The notes under the pieces: model-generated
Seen by the model: the letters and a program-made list of their open reading frames with translations, nothing else
Databases searched by the model: none
What the model was told of the DNA's origin: nothing
Part shown: piece after piece, positions 16,988 through 25,179 of the stretch
How the letters are laid out: each line of letters begins with the position of its first letter
How positions within the stretch are numbered: position 1 is the stretch's first letter
Translations under genes and position numbers: made by a program
From: JADCRZ01 sp041751095
GTDB taxonomy: Bacteria > Bacteroidota > Bacteroidia > Chitinophagales > Chitinophagaceae
Direction of reading: 5' to 3'
Assembly: GCA_041751095.1 (NCBI GenBank)
Contig: JBGSYC010000005.1
Span: 62,001-126,000, forward strand
Length of the DNA stretch: 64,000 bases

Positions 16988-19747
16988 ATGCAAAGAAGAC
17001 TCTCTGTCGCAATTTACCTGGCCTTCATAATTTTACTTGTTTCCACAGCCCGCGCGCAAACTGATACAAGCAGAACCTTGTTACCGGAACAAGCCGACAC
17101 GAGCCTGCCTTCCGATGGAACAGAAATATCAGAAATCAACAATACAAAAACCCCTAAAGAGTATACCATTGCAGGGATTAAAATTTCCGGAACGAAGTAC
17201 CTCGATGCAACACTGTTAACCTCAATTTCAGGTATCTCAGTAGGCGATAAGGTTATTATCCCCGGCGGCGACCAGTTCAGTAAAGCTATTATGAACCTTT
17301 GGAAACAGAAGTTGTTCTCAAATGTTCAGATCTATTACACCAAGCTTGTTGGTCGCGATCTTTTTATAGAGATCCATGTTCAGGAAAGACCAAGACTTTC
17401 AAAAGCAATTTACAGGGGCGCCAAAAAATCCGAAACGGAAGAACTTGCAAAAAAGGCAGGACTGGTAACCGGCAGAGTGATCACCGAAAACATGAAAATG
17501 ATCGCTGCAGAAAATATTGAGAAATATTACAGCGAGAAAGGTTTCAAGGGAGTTACGGTAGATATTTCTTCAGAGCCGGACAAAAGCCTCGCTAACTCCG
17601 AAAACCTGATCTTAACCATCAATAAAGGCAAAAAAGTACGTATCAACCAACTCAACTTCTTTGGTAACGAAAGCGTGAGCGAGGGCAAGTTAAAAAAACA
17701 GATGAAAGGTACCAGGGAAATGAGTAAGTTCACTTTGTATCCATCACGCGACAGCAGCGTTTATGGCGAAGTTAATAGGGTGTCTTTTAAAGACTACCTA
17801 AAGAATTGGGGATTTCTATCCTTTTCAAAAACAAAGGAATACTTAGATCCATACTTTCGTTTTAAACTATTCAGTTCCGCTAAATTCAACGAAAAGAAAT
17901 ACCTCGAAGATAAAGAAAAGATCCTTGAGTATTATAATTCTCTGGGGCACCGTGATGCTTCTATAGAGGCTGATACACAATATTACACAAAGAAGGGCAA
18001 CCTGGATATAGCCATAAAGGTAAACGAAGGAAGAAAATATTATTTTGGAAATACAGCATGGAGAGGAAACACTAAATATCCCGATTCACTTTTGAATATG
18101 ATCCTTGGCATCAAGAAAGGTGATGTTTATAACCTCGAAACGCTTAACCGGAAATTGGGTAAGCAGATGTCGCAGGAAGGTGGTGATATTAGTGGCTTAT
18201 ACCAGGATGATGGCTATCTTTTCTTCCATGTAGACCCGATAGAAACAGCTGTATATAACGACACGATTGATCATGAGATACGAATTGTAGAGGGGCCCCA
18301 GGCAACGATAAAAAACGTCAATATCGCAGGTAATGAGAAAACCAAGGAATACGTTATCAGGCGTGAACTGAGAACTGTTCCGGGTGAAAAATTCAGCCGT
18401 CAGGAACTGATCCGTTCAAACAGGGAAATAGCTAACCTGGGATATTTTAATCAGGAGAAAATAGGCATAGATCCTGTTCCAAACCAGGAAGATGGTACGG
18501 TTGATATAAATTACACGGTTGAGGAAAAATCTTCTGATCAGCTGGAACTATCAGCCGGATGGGGCGGCGGCATAGGGCTTACAGGTACATTAGGCGTTTC
18601 GTTCAATAACTTCTCGATCAAGAATATTTTTAATAAGAAATCCTGGGATCCTTTGCCTACCGGCGACGGTCAAAAACTCAGCCTCCGGGTTCAAAGTAAC
18701 GGAAGGGCTTTCCGCTCTTACAACTTTTCGTTCACTGAACCATGGTTAGGTGGCAAGAAACGAAATTCCTTTACGGTAAGCCTGTATAGTACAAAATATT
18801 CAAATTCCTATAATTACCTGGAGCAGCGTTATAACAACAAATCTGAAGATACTGCTTACCTCAAAACCTTAGGAGTTTCCGTTGCGTTAGGTAAACAGTT
18901 AAAATGGCCGGATGACTATTTTACCCTCGTTTATTCATTAAACCTGACACAATACAAACTCAGGAACTATCCAAACCTGTTCCCTGGCCTAAGCAACGAA
19001 ACTGCAACCAATATCAGTCTGAAACTTGCCTTAAGCCGTGCCTCTATAGATCAGCCAATATTTCCAAGAAGTGGTTCAACCTTTACAGTAAGCGGTCAGT
19101 TTACACCTCCCTATTCATTGTTTAATAAATCCATTGCTTCATCGGCAAATCCATACCGGTTTCCGGAGTTTCATAAATGGCGTGTAAACGGAGAATGGTA
19201 CGTTCCTATTGGCAAACCCTTGGGAGCAGATAAAAGCAGGCAATTTGTATTAAAAGCCGCTGCAAAGTTTGGATTCATGGGCAGGTATAATAGTAAGATG
19301 CAATACTCTCCGTTCGAACGCTTCCAGGTTGGGGATGCGGGTTTAACCAACAACTTCGGATTGCTTGGATACGATATCATTGCGCACAGAGGATACCCTG
19401 TGTATGATAATTCGAACCCGAAAATAAACCCTGATCAACAGCAGGCAGCTCAATTCTTTACAATATTCAATAAATACACCTTAGAACTGAGGTTTCCTTT
19501 TACCACCAATCCAAGCAGTACCATTTATGGATTAACATTCTTTGAAGCGGCAAATGGCTGGTACGATTATAAAGATTATAATCCTTTCCGCCTGCGCAGA
19601 AGCGCTGGTGTAGGCATGCGCTTCTTCCTTCCGATGTTTGGATTATTAGGATTCGATTACGGGATCGGATTTGATCGCCTGAGACCCGGAGGGACACTTA
19701 AAGACGCTTCGAGGTTTACCTTTATGTTAGGCTTTGAACCGGAATAA
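16988..19747 (+). CDS. bamA: Outer-membrane protein assembly factor BamA
   Basis: BamA inserts beta-barrel proteins into the outer membrane. From ATG 16988 the 919-residue protein has a signal peptide (MQRRLSVAIYLAFIILLVST...AQ) and a series of POTRA domains up to about residue 500. Among their motifs are KEYTIAGIKISGTKYLD, KVRINQLNFFGNESVSE, KYYFGNTAWRGNTKY and ATIKNVNIAGNEKTKEYVIRRELR (partial quotes). The rest is a large Omp85 barrel. The barrel includes GGGIGLTGTLGVSFNNFSIKN and ends FTFMLGFEPE. An in-frame ATG at 16934 would add 18 residues before the signal peptide and is less likely. Two ompH/skp genes follow directly, as expected for this complex. Confidence 0.95.
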   Translation: MQRRLSVAIYLAFIILLVSTARAQTDTSRTLLPEQADTSLPSDGTEISEINNTKTPKEYTIAGIKISGTKYLDATLLTSISGISVGDKVIIPGGDQFSKAIMNLWKQKLFSNVQIYYTKLVGRDLFIEIHVQERPRLSKAIYRGAKKSETEELAKKAGLVTGRVITENMKMIAAENIEKYYSEKGFKGVTVDISSEPDKSLANSENLILTINKGKKVRINQLNFFGNESVSEGKLKKQMKGTREMSKFTLYPSRDSSVYGEVNRVSFKDYLKNWGFLSFSKTKEYLDPYFRFKLFSSAKFNEKKYLEDKEKILEYYNSLGHRDASIEADTQYYTKKGNLDIAIKVNEGRKYYFGNTAWRGNTKYPDSLLNMILGIKKGDVYNLETLNRKLGKQMSQEGGDISGLYQDDGYLFFHVDPIETAVYNDTIDHEIRIVEGPQATIKNVNIAGNEKTKEYVIRRELRTVPGEKFSRQELIRSNREIANLGYFNQEKIGIDPVPNQEDGTVDINYTVEEKSSDQLELSAGWGGGIGLTGTLGVSFNNFSIKNIFNKKSWDPLPTGDGQKLSLRVQSNGRAFRSYNFSFTEPWLGGKKRNSFTVSLYSTKYSNSYNYLEQRYNNKSEDTAYLKTLGVSVALGKQLKWPDDYFTLVYSLNLTQYKLRNYPNLFPGLSNETATNISLKLALSRASIDQPIFPRSGSTFTVSGQFTPPYSLFNKSIASSANPYRFPEFHKWRVNGEWYVPIGKPLGADKSRQFVLKAAAKFGFMGRYNSKMQYSPFERFQVGDAGLTNNFGLLGYDIIAHRGYPVYDNSNPKINPDQQQAAQFFTIFNKYTLELRFPFTTNPSSTIYGLTFFEAANGWYDYKDYNPFRLRRSAGVGMRFFLPMFGLLGFDYGIGFDRLRPGGTLKDASRFTFMLGFEPE

Positions 19748-19812
19748 CTTAGCCTGCACTATTTCTCCTGACGATTTATTAAAAAATAAAATTTTAAACA
19801 GAACCAGGTAAT

Positions 19813-20325
19813 ATGAAAAAAGTATTGTTCTTAGCTTCCTCTTTTTTAATCATTGCCCTTTTAAGTCAGGCCCAGCGTTATGCTATAGTGGACACCAAGT
19901 ACATACTGGAAAAAATGCCTGAATATAGACAGGCGCAACAAAAGCTCGATCAGTTCAGCGAACAATGGCAGAAGGAAATTGATGGCAAACAAAGTTCTCT
20001 TGACAAGATGTATAAAGATTTCGAAAGCGAACAGGTTATGCTGAGCGAAGAGCTAAGAAAAAAGAGAGAAGACGAACTTTTCGTACGGGAAAAAGAAGTA
20101 CGGGAATTACAGCGCAAGCGATTTGGCTTTGAAGGCGATCTTTTTAAAAGACGGCAGGAGCTGGTAAAGCCCGTTCAGGACAGGGTGTATAACGCAATAC
20201 AGAAAATAGCGGTAGCCCGTTTATACGATTTTATTTTAGACAAAAGTGAAGGAATAACCGTTATCTTTGCCGACCCAAAGCTCGACAGGAGCGAAGACGT
20301 GTTGAAAGAACTCGGTGTTAAATAA
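19813..20325 (+). CDS. OmpH/Skp family periplasmic chaperone (first copy)
   Basis: The 170-residue protein has a signal peptide (MKKVLFLASSFLIIALLSQAQ), then YAIVDTKYILEKMPEY, the standard start of OmpH/Skp proteins. A long charged coiled coil follows (about residues 40-125), with a final globular strand-helix (DFILDKSEGITVIFADPKLDRSEDVLKELG). Skp-type proteins trap unfolded outer-membrane proteins in the periplasm and pass them to BamA. It lies 65 bp after bamA and 110 bp before a second ompH. Confidence 0.93.
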   Translation: MKKVLFLASSFLIIALLSQAQRYAIVDTKYILEKMPEYRQAQQKLDQFSEQWQKEIDGKQSSLDKMYKDFESEQVMLSEELRKKREDELFVREKEVRELQRKRFGFEGDLFKRRQELVKPVQDRVYNAIQKIAVARLYDFILDKSEGITVIFADPKLDRSEDVLKELGVK

Positions 20326-20435
20326 ATGTCAAAGGTATATATATAAACAACCGGCCTGAATTATTTCTCAACTTTCATATTAACAAACAACACCAAAGCA
20401 CTCGTGTTACTTACAAGAGCACAAAAAAATAAATC

Positions 20436-20951
20436 ATGAAGAACGTCAAAACAACAATTATTATCTTTTTTCTTGCATCGGTTTTTACGGGTTTTACCAG
20501 CAACGCCAGCGCACAAATGAAAGTGGGGTATGTAAATACCGGTGAACTATTACAAAGTCTTCCGGAAGCCAAAAAGGCTGATTCATTACTCCAGCAGTTT
20601 CAGGCAGTACTAAAGAAAAATGGCGAAGATTACCAACAGGAACTTGAAAACAGAGCAAAGAAATTCAATTCAGATTCTGCTAAACTTAGTGCTGTTGCCA
20701 AGGAGTCTGACAGGAAAACATTACAGGACTTATACACAAGGGTTGTTAATTACAGCCAGGAAGCCCAGCAGCAATTGGAAGCAAGGCAACAGGAATTGCT
20801 AACTCCCCTTCAAAAGAGAACTTTAGATATCATACAACAGGTTGCTAAAGATAACGGGTACACACATGTGTTTAACAGGGAGGCTTTATTGGTTGTTCCT
20901 CCCGGTGATGATCTGCTTCCCCTGATTAAAAAGAAACTAAACCTTAAGTAG
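20436..20951 (+). CDS. OmpH/Skp family periplasmic chaperone (second copy)
   Basis: The 171-residue protein has a signal peptide ending SNASAQ, the family start MKVGYVNTGELLQSLPEAKKAD and a coiled coil rich in Gln and Glu. It ends ITQVAKDNGYTHVFNREALL-like (here IIQQVAKDNGYTHVFNREALLVV) and PLIKKKLNLK. It is a divergent tandem paralogue of the preceding gene and should act as a periplasmic chaperone for outer-membrane proteins. A strong terminator lies 40 bp downstream and closes the operon. Confidence 0.93.
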   Translation: MKNVKTTIIIFFLASVFTGFTSNASAQMKVGYVNTGELLQSLPEAKKADSLLQQFQAVLKKNGEDYQQELENRAKKFNSDSAKLSAVAKESDRKTLQDLYTRVVNYSQEAQQQLEARQQELLTPLQKRTLDIIQQVAKDNGYTHVFNREALLVVPPGDDLLPLIKKKLNLK

Positions 20952-20990
20952 ATATTAAGGAATCGTCATTATTATTTTAATTCGTTTTTG

Positions 20991-21025
20991 GAAGCCCGAA
21001 GGATATTCTTCGGGTTTCTTATTTT
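20991..21025 (+). terminator. Rho-independent terminator after the bamA-ompH operon
   Basis: GAAGCCCGAAG (20991-21001) pairs with CTTCGGGTTTC (21008-21018) around a 6-base loop, with one G-U pair. A T-rich run TTATTTTT follows. Confidence 0.9.
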
Positions 21026-21054
21026 TACATACAAAGGAATTAAAGTCTTTATCC

Positions 21055-21720
21055 ATGTTACAGCCTGCTACCCTAAGGTTTCTAAGCAATCTTAAACAGA
21101 ATAATCATAAGGCCTGGTTTGAAAACCACCGCCGCGATTATGAAGCTGCGAAAGATGATTTTGAAGGCTTTGTAGAAAACGTTTTGAAGGCACATGCTAA
21201 AAAAGACGAGGATCTCAGCACACTCAAACCTAAAGAGTGTATATTCAGGATTAATCGTGATGTGCGATTTTCAAAAGACAAAACGCCTTACAAAACAAAC
21301 CTTGCTGCTTCCTTCAGCAAAGGTGGAAAAAAATCGGTATTCGCCGACTATTATATCCATTGTGAGCCAGGTCAAAGCTTCGCAGGGGGCGGCATCTGGA
21401 TGCCTCTGCCTGAAGAAGTTAAAAAGATACGTCAGGAAATCGACTACTGTTTCGATGAATTTGAATTGATTGTTGGTTCGAAAAAATTCAGGTCAGTTTA
21501 TGGATATCTTGAAAAAGAAGGCGGGATCGCCCTTGTCAATGTCCCAAAAGGATATGAAAAAGGCAATCCCGCCGCTGAGTATTTAAAACTGAAAAGCTGG
21601 GTTGCTATCCGCAAAATAACAGATAACGATCTTACCTCAAAAGACCTGGTGAAAATTGTTCTTGAAGCATTTGAAACGCTTCAACCGATGATTGTATTTC
21701 TTAACAGGGCCTTATCCTGA
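21055..21720 (+). CDS. DUF2461 (TIGR02453) family protein
   Basis: The 221-residue protein matches DUF2461: LRFLSNLKQNNHKAWFENHRRDYEAAKDDFEGF at the start (in pieces), FRINRDVRFSKDKTPYKTN, then YYIHCEPGQSFAGGGIWMP. Members occur widely in bacteria and fungi, without a proven activity that I know of. No signal peptide or membrane segment is present. It is a single gene between the ompH terminator and the convergent asd gene. Confidence 0.9.
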   Translation: MLQPATLRFLSNLKQNNHKAWFENHRRDYEAAKDDFEGFVENVLKAHAKKDEDLSTLKPKECIFRINRDVRFSKDKTPYKTNLAASFSKGGKKSVFADYYIHCEPGQSFAGGGIWMPLPEEVKKIRQEIDYCFDEFELIVGSKKFRSVYGYLEKEGGIALVNVPKGYEKGNPAAEYLKLKSWVAIRKITDNDLTSKDLVKIVLEAFETLQPMIVFLNRALS

Positions 21721-21745
21721 ACGCCGGTAAAAATTAAGAGATAAA

Positions 21746-22735
21746 TTAAATCAATCCCGACGCTAATAATTTTTCGGCGATCTGTACCGCATTCGTTGCG
21801 GCACCTTTCCGGAGGTTATCACTTACGATCCACAAATTAAGGGTATTTGGCTGGGTTTCATCTCTTCTTAATCTGCCTACAAATACTGCATCACTTTCAT
21901 GTGCGTCCATCGGCATAGGATATTGCTGCTTCGACGGGTCATCAACAACGATTATCCCCGGAGAACTGCGTAACACCGCCCTTATCTCTTCAATATCAAA
22001 ACTCTTTTCGAATTCAACGTTTACGCTTTCACTATGGCCGCCTATTACCGGAATGCGCACGGTAGTGGAAGTGACCCGTATCGAATCATCGCGCATAATC
22101 TTGCGGGTTTCATGAACCATTTTCATCTCTTCTTTAGTATACCCATTATCTAAAAAGACATCAATCTGTGGTATCACATTCAGGTCAATAGGGTATTTAT
22201 ACGCCATCTCACCTGCAATATTCTTACGTTCATTCATGAGTTGTGTAACGGCTTTCACACCTGTGCCGGTAACACTTTGATAGGTGGAAACAACAATTCT
22301 TTTTATCCGGTATTTCTGATGTAAAGGGTTTAAAGCTACAACCATTTGTATAGTAGAACAATTCGGGTTGGCAATGATCTTATCTTCAGCAGACAGGGCG
22401 TCTGCATTTACTTCGGGTACAACCAGTTTCTTGGTAGGGTCCATCCGCCATGCACTCGAGTTATCGATCACCGTAATTCCTGCTTCTGCGAACCTGGGCG
22501 CCCATTCCAGTGAAGTACTCCCCCCGGCGGAAAACAAGGCGATAGCCGGTTTGGCACTTATTGCATCGGCTGCACTGACGATCTTGTATTTTTTACCTTT
22601 AAACTCCACTTCCTTACCGATTGACTTCTCCGATGCCACAGGGATCAAATCGGAAACGGGAAAATTTCTTTCTGCCAGTATCTGTAACATTTTAGAACCC
22701 ACAAGGCCGGTGGCCCCGACAACTGCTACCTTCAT
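21746..22735 (-). CDS. asd: Aspartate-semialdehyde dehydrogenase
   Basis: Asd reduces aspartyl phosphate to aspartate semialdehyde with NADPH, the branch point to lysine/diaminopimelate, threonine and methionine. The start at 22735 gives MKVAVVGATGLVGSKML, the NADP-binding loop at the very N-terminus. The longer frame to 22819 adds 28 residues without family similarity. The 329-residue protein shows FSAGGSTSLEWAP, IDNSSAWRMD, catalytic C126 in ANPNCSTIQ and the VSTYQSVTGTGVKA loop. A structured RNA or attenuator with a strong terminator lies 125-250 bp upstream on the same strand and may bear on its control. Confidence 0.95.
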   Translation of the reverse strand: MKVAVVGATGLVGSKMLQILAERNFPVSDLIPVASEKSIGKEVEFKGKKYKIVSAADAISAKPAIALFSAGGSTSLEWAPRFAEAGITVIDNSSAWRMDPTKKLVVPEVNADALSAEDKIIANPNCSTIQMVVALNPLHQKYRIKRIVVSTYQSVTGTGVKAVTQLMNERKNIAGEMAYKYPIDLNVIPQIDVFLDNGYTKEEMKMVHETRKIMRDDSIRVTSTTVRIPVIGGHSESVNVEFEKSFDIEEIRAVLRSSPGIIVVDDPSKQQYPMPMDAHESDAVFVGRLRRDETQPNTLNLWIVSDNLRKGAATNAVQIAEKLLASGLI

Positions 22736-22860
22736 TTTTGTCTTTTTAGTATTGAATAAAACTTTTTCTTTTCTCGTGGTCGTGAATACAAAAATTCGCA
22801 AGTATGATCCGGTCAACATGATACGTTAACGCTCAATAATGTCCGGCAATATCTTCACGA

Positions 22861-22980
22861 AAAAAGCCCTCCCGTTTTGGGAAGGCTTTTGATTATATTG
22901 ATTACACAAAACAAATCAGGCGACTTCCCGTTCGGGGAGATGTTTAGTAATTTGTTTTGTATCTTTTGTTATCGTAAACA
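22861..22980 (-). ncRNA. Candidate small RNA or attenuator leader upstream of asd
   Basis: On the minus strand a predicted transcript of about 120 nt starts near 22980 and ends at the terminator at 22863-22891. An 11-bp perfect stem joins ATTTGTTTTGT (22951-22961) and ACAAAACAAAT (22907-22917, plus-strand reading). Inside it a second hairpin joins CTTCCC (22925-22930) and GGGGAG (22935-22940) around GTTC. A promoter-like pair of boxes lies at the expected distance upstream. No protein frame fits. It could be an independent small RNA, or the leader of asd with premature termination. I recognise no Rfam family in it. Confidence 0.5.
22863..22891 (-). terminator. Rho-independent terminator between the RNA candidate and asd
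   Basis: On the minus strand AAAAGCCTTCCC pairs with GGGAGGGCTTTT around AAAAC, with one mismatch, and runs into TTTTTT. It works best in the minus direction and lies 128 bp upstream of the asd start. Confidence 0.8.
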
Positions 22981-22986
22981 CAGGTG

Positions 22987-23018
22987 CGAAAATAGTTCTC
23001 AATGTGATCAGTTCCAAA
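22987..23018 (-). promoter_or_regulatory. Candidate promoter of the RNA/leader upstream of asd
   Basis: On the minus strand TTTG (23018-23015) is followed after 20 bases by TATTTTCG (22994-22987), one base from the TAnnTTTG consensus. This would start transcription near 22980. A G+C-rich hairpin (CCGGC at 23052-23056 with GCCGG at 23072-23076) lies further upstream; I cannot assign it. Confidence 0.5.
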
Positions 23019-23187
23019 AAAATAATCCCATGAATCTTTTTTCAAGACTTTCCGGCGAGGCCAGCCCCTGGGCCGGCTAAGCTACCAACGTGTTACCCAG
23101 TAAACCTGACCGGACACAACGTTATAAAACTGCTTAACAACGGTATAATAACCCCCTTATTCTTCATCTGGTGCATTACATTAGTGT

Positions 23188-24894
23188 ATGCCGGTGATGT
23201 TTATTTGTTGCTGTTTATTGGTGTGTTCATTTTGTTCGGGCCAGCTCAGAAATGATGTCATCATAGACGAGATCATGGCTGATCCATCACCCCCTGCAGG
23301 TTTACCGGAGATCGAATTTATCGAACTTAAAAATAACTCCGCTTTTCCTGTTGACCTCTTTGGGTGGAAAATCGGGGATGCCACGGGCATCTCCTCCATT
23401 AACATACACGTTATTTTGCAGCCAGACAGCTTTGTGATCATCACCGGTAATGCTTCCGTTATAGTGCTCTCATCTTACGGCAGAACGATAGGCGTAAACA
23501 ATTTTATTTCACTGGATAATGATGGCGAACTCATCTTTCTGCAATCAAGAAATGGAAAGACCATCCACGCAGTTGATTATAAAAAGCAGTGGTACCAGAA
23601 TGCGGTAAAGAGTCTGGGGGGATGGTCACTCGAAATGATTGACGCTAAAAACCCCTGCGGCGGTATAAACAACTGGAAAGCCAGTGAAAATGCCAGGGGA
23701 GGAAGCCCCGGCAGACGTAACTCCATCGATGCATCAAACAGGGATATTGCAGCGCCTCAACCACTCAGAGCATACACAACCGACAGTACCACGGTCATGA
23801 TTCTTTTTAACGAGTCCCTCGACAGTGCAAGCGTGATCAATAAAGCAAACTTTCAAATTAGCGATGATATCGGATCACCTGCATCCGTGTCAGTAATCGC
23901 ACCTTTGTTCAACAAGGTAAGACTAACACTCAATTCTGCCCTGCAACGCAACAAAGCTTATGTGGTAACTATAAAGAACCTGATCGATTGTGGCGGGAAT
24001 ATGATTGGGAAGATGAACACCATCCGGGTCGGGGTTTCTTCCTCGCCGGGCACATCGGACATCGTAATAAATGAAGTTCTGTTTAACCCCCGACCCGGCG
24101 GTGTGGATTATGTTGAGATTTATAACCGGACCAACAAGGTCATCGACATCAAAGACTTGTTTATTGCTAATCGCAATGGTGTAGGCCAGGTGGCTTCCTT
24201 GTGGCCTTTAAGCACCGAAAGCCATTTACTATTTAGCGGTGATTACCTGGTGATTACTGAAAATGCTTTCATCATCAAACAACAGTATTCCACAAGAACT
24301 CCGGATGTTTTTAAGGAATTAAGTTCACTGCCATCTTACCCGGATGAAAAAGGTACAGTGATTTTATTGAACGTTCGCGGTCTGGTCATCGATGAGCTAC
24401 CTTATGATGAAAAGCTTCATTTTAAGTTAATTGAAAACAAAGAAGGAGTAGCGCTGGAACGCATAGATTACAATGCTCTCACGAAAGATCCGGGAAATTG
24501 GCATTCTGCAGCTACAAACGCAGGATATGGCACGCCGGGATTTCAAAATTCCCAATTTAAAGCGATTGAAGTACCTGATGGAATCATTTCAGTAACACCC
24601 TCAACGTTCTCTCCGGACAACGACGGCTTTAACGACGCCGCAACCATCTATTACAATTTTGATGAGCCGGGGTACGTATGCAATATAACCTTGTATCGCG
24701 CCAATGGCACGCCTGTCCGCTTGCTCACCCGTAATGCATTATGTGGATTAAAGGGATCGTTCCGCTGGGATGGCCTGGATGATAGAAATAACAAATTGGG
24801 GATTGGCGTATACATAATGTTTGCGGAAGTTTTTAACCTGAAAGGAAAGGTGAAACGGTTCAGGCATGCTATCGTTTTGGCAGGAAAACTTTAG
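23188..24894 (+). CDS. Secreted lamin-tail-domain protein with type IX-like C-terminus
   Basis: The 568-residue protein has a signal peptide (MPVMFICCCLLVCSFCSGQ) and a first lamin-tail domain (DVIIDEIMADPSPPAGLPEIEFIEL, WKIGDATG; about residues 25-150). An SbsA-type Ig-like domain follows (about 190-280), then a second lamin-tail domain (DIVINEVLFNPRPGGVDYVEIYNR; about 290-440). The C-terminal domain reads SPDNDGFNDAATIYYNFDEPGY, then LDDRNNKLGIGVYIMFAEVFN, resembling the FlgD-like or T9SS-associated surface domains of Bacteroidota. It is probably an extracellular adhesive or structural protein. No enzyme motif is seen. Ligand unknown. Confidence 0.85.
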   Translation: MPVMFICCCLLVCSFCSGQLRNDVIIDEIMADPSPPAGLPEIEFIELKNNSAFPVDLFGWKIGDATGISSINIHVILQPDSFVIITGNASVIVLSSYGRTIGVNNFISLDNDGELIFLQSRNGKTIHAVDYKKQWYQNAVKSLGGWSLEMIDAKNPCGGINNWKASENARGGSPGRRNSIDASNRDIAAPQPLRAYTTDSTTVMILFNESLDSASVINKANFQISDDIGSPASVSVIAPLFNKVRLTLNSALQRNKAYVVTIKNLIDCGGNMIGKMNTIRVGVSSSPGTSDIVINEVLFNPRPGGVDYVEIYNRTNKVIDIKDLFIANRNGVGQVASLWPLSTESHLLFSGDYLVITENAFIIKQQYSTRTPDVFKELSSLPSYPDEKGTVILLNVRGLVIDELPYDEKLHFKLIENKEGVALERIDYNALTKDPGNWHSAATNAGYGTPGFQNSQFKAIEVPDGIISVTPSTFSPDNDGFNDAATIYYNFDEPGYVCNITLYRANGTPVRLLTRNALCGLKGSFRWDGLDDRNNKLGIGVYIMFAEVFNLKGKVKRFRHAIVLAGKL

Positions 24895-24914
24895 ATGCTG
24901 TGATTATGGACTCC

Positions 24915-25123
24915 CTTCTCTCTTCCTCTACACTGGCTGCAATGAGACACGGAAGCAGCTTTCTTTACACGCTTGCGCAGGGAACCAGAATGACCACATG
25001 CTGCTTCTCCGTGCTCTTTGTGTCTTTCTTCTCCGTGCCTCTGTGTGGTACTCTTCTCTCTTCGTCCACGCTGGTCTAAAGGACACATGTAAGCAGCTTT
25101 TTTTAATACGCCTTCTCAGGGAA
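24915..25123. repeat. Intergenic direct repeats
   Basis: Two imperfect copies of a 70-bp segment (24915-24984 and 25053-25123) both begin CTTCTCTCTTC, share AAGCAGCTTT in the middle and end CAGGGAA. Between them lies a shorter repeat, TTCTCCGTGC at 25005 and 25029, each followed by a T/G-rich CTCTnTGTG stretch. No gene is credible in this 285-bp gap. Its look is that of a dispersed intergenic repeat family. Confidence 0.65.
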
Positions 25124-25179
25124 ACTGCGATCAAAAATAATCCGGGGGTAAAGATTATATCGTTACATTGACAAGGGAA

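Noticed and set aside
22368..22829. 153-codon plus-strand frame opposite asd
   Set aside because: Antisense to the conserved part of asd; no start signal or family feature.
22877..23080. 67-codon plus-strand frame over the RNA candidate
   Set aside because: It runs through two perfect RNA stems and has no domain; the structure explains the region better.
24866..25171. 101-codon frame in the repeat-bearing gap
   Set aside because: It is made of the direct repeats and starts inside the preceding gene.
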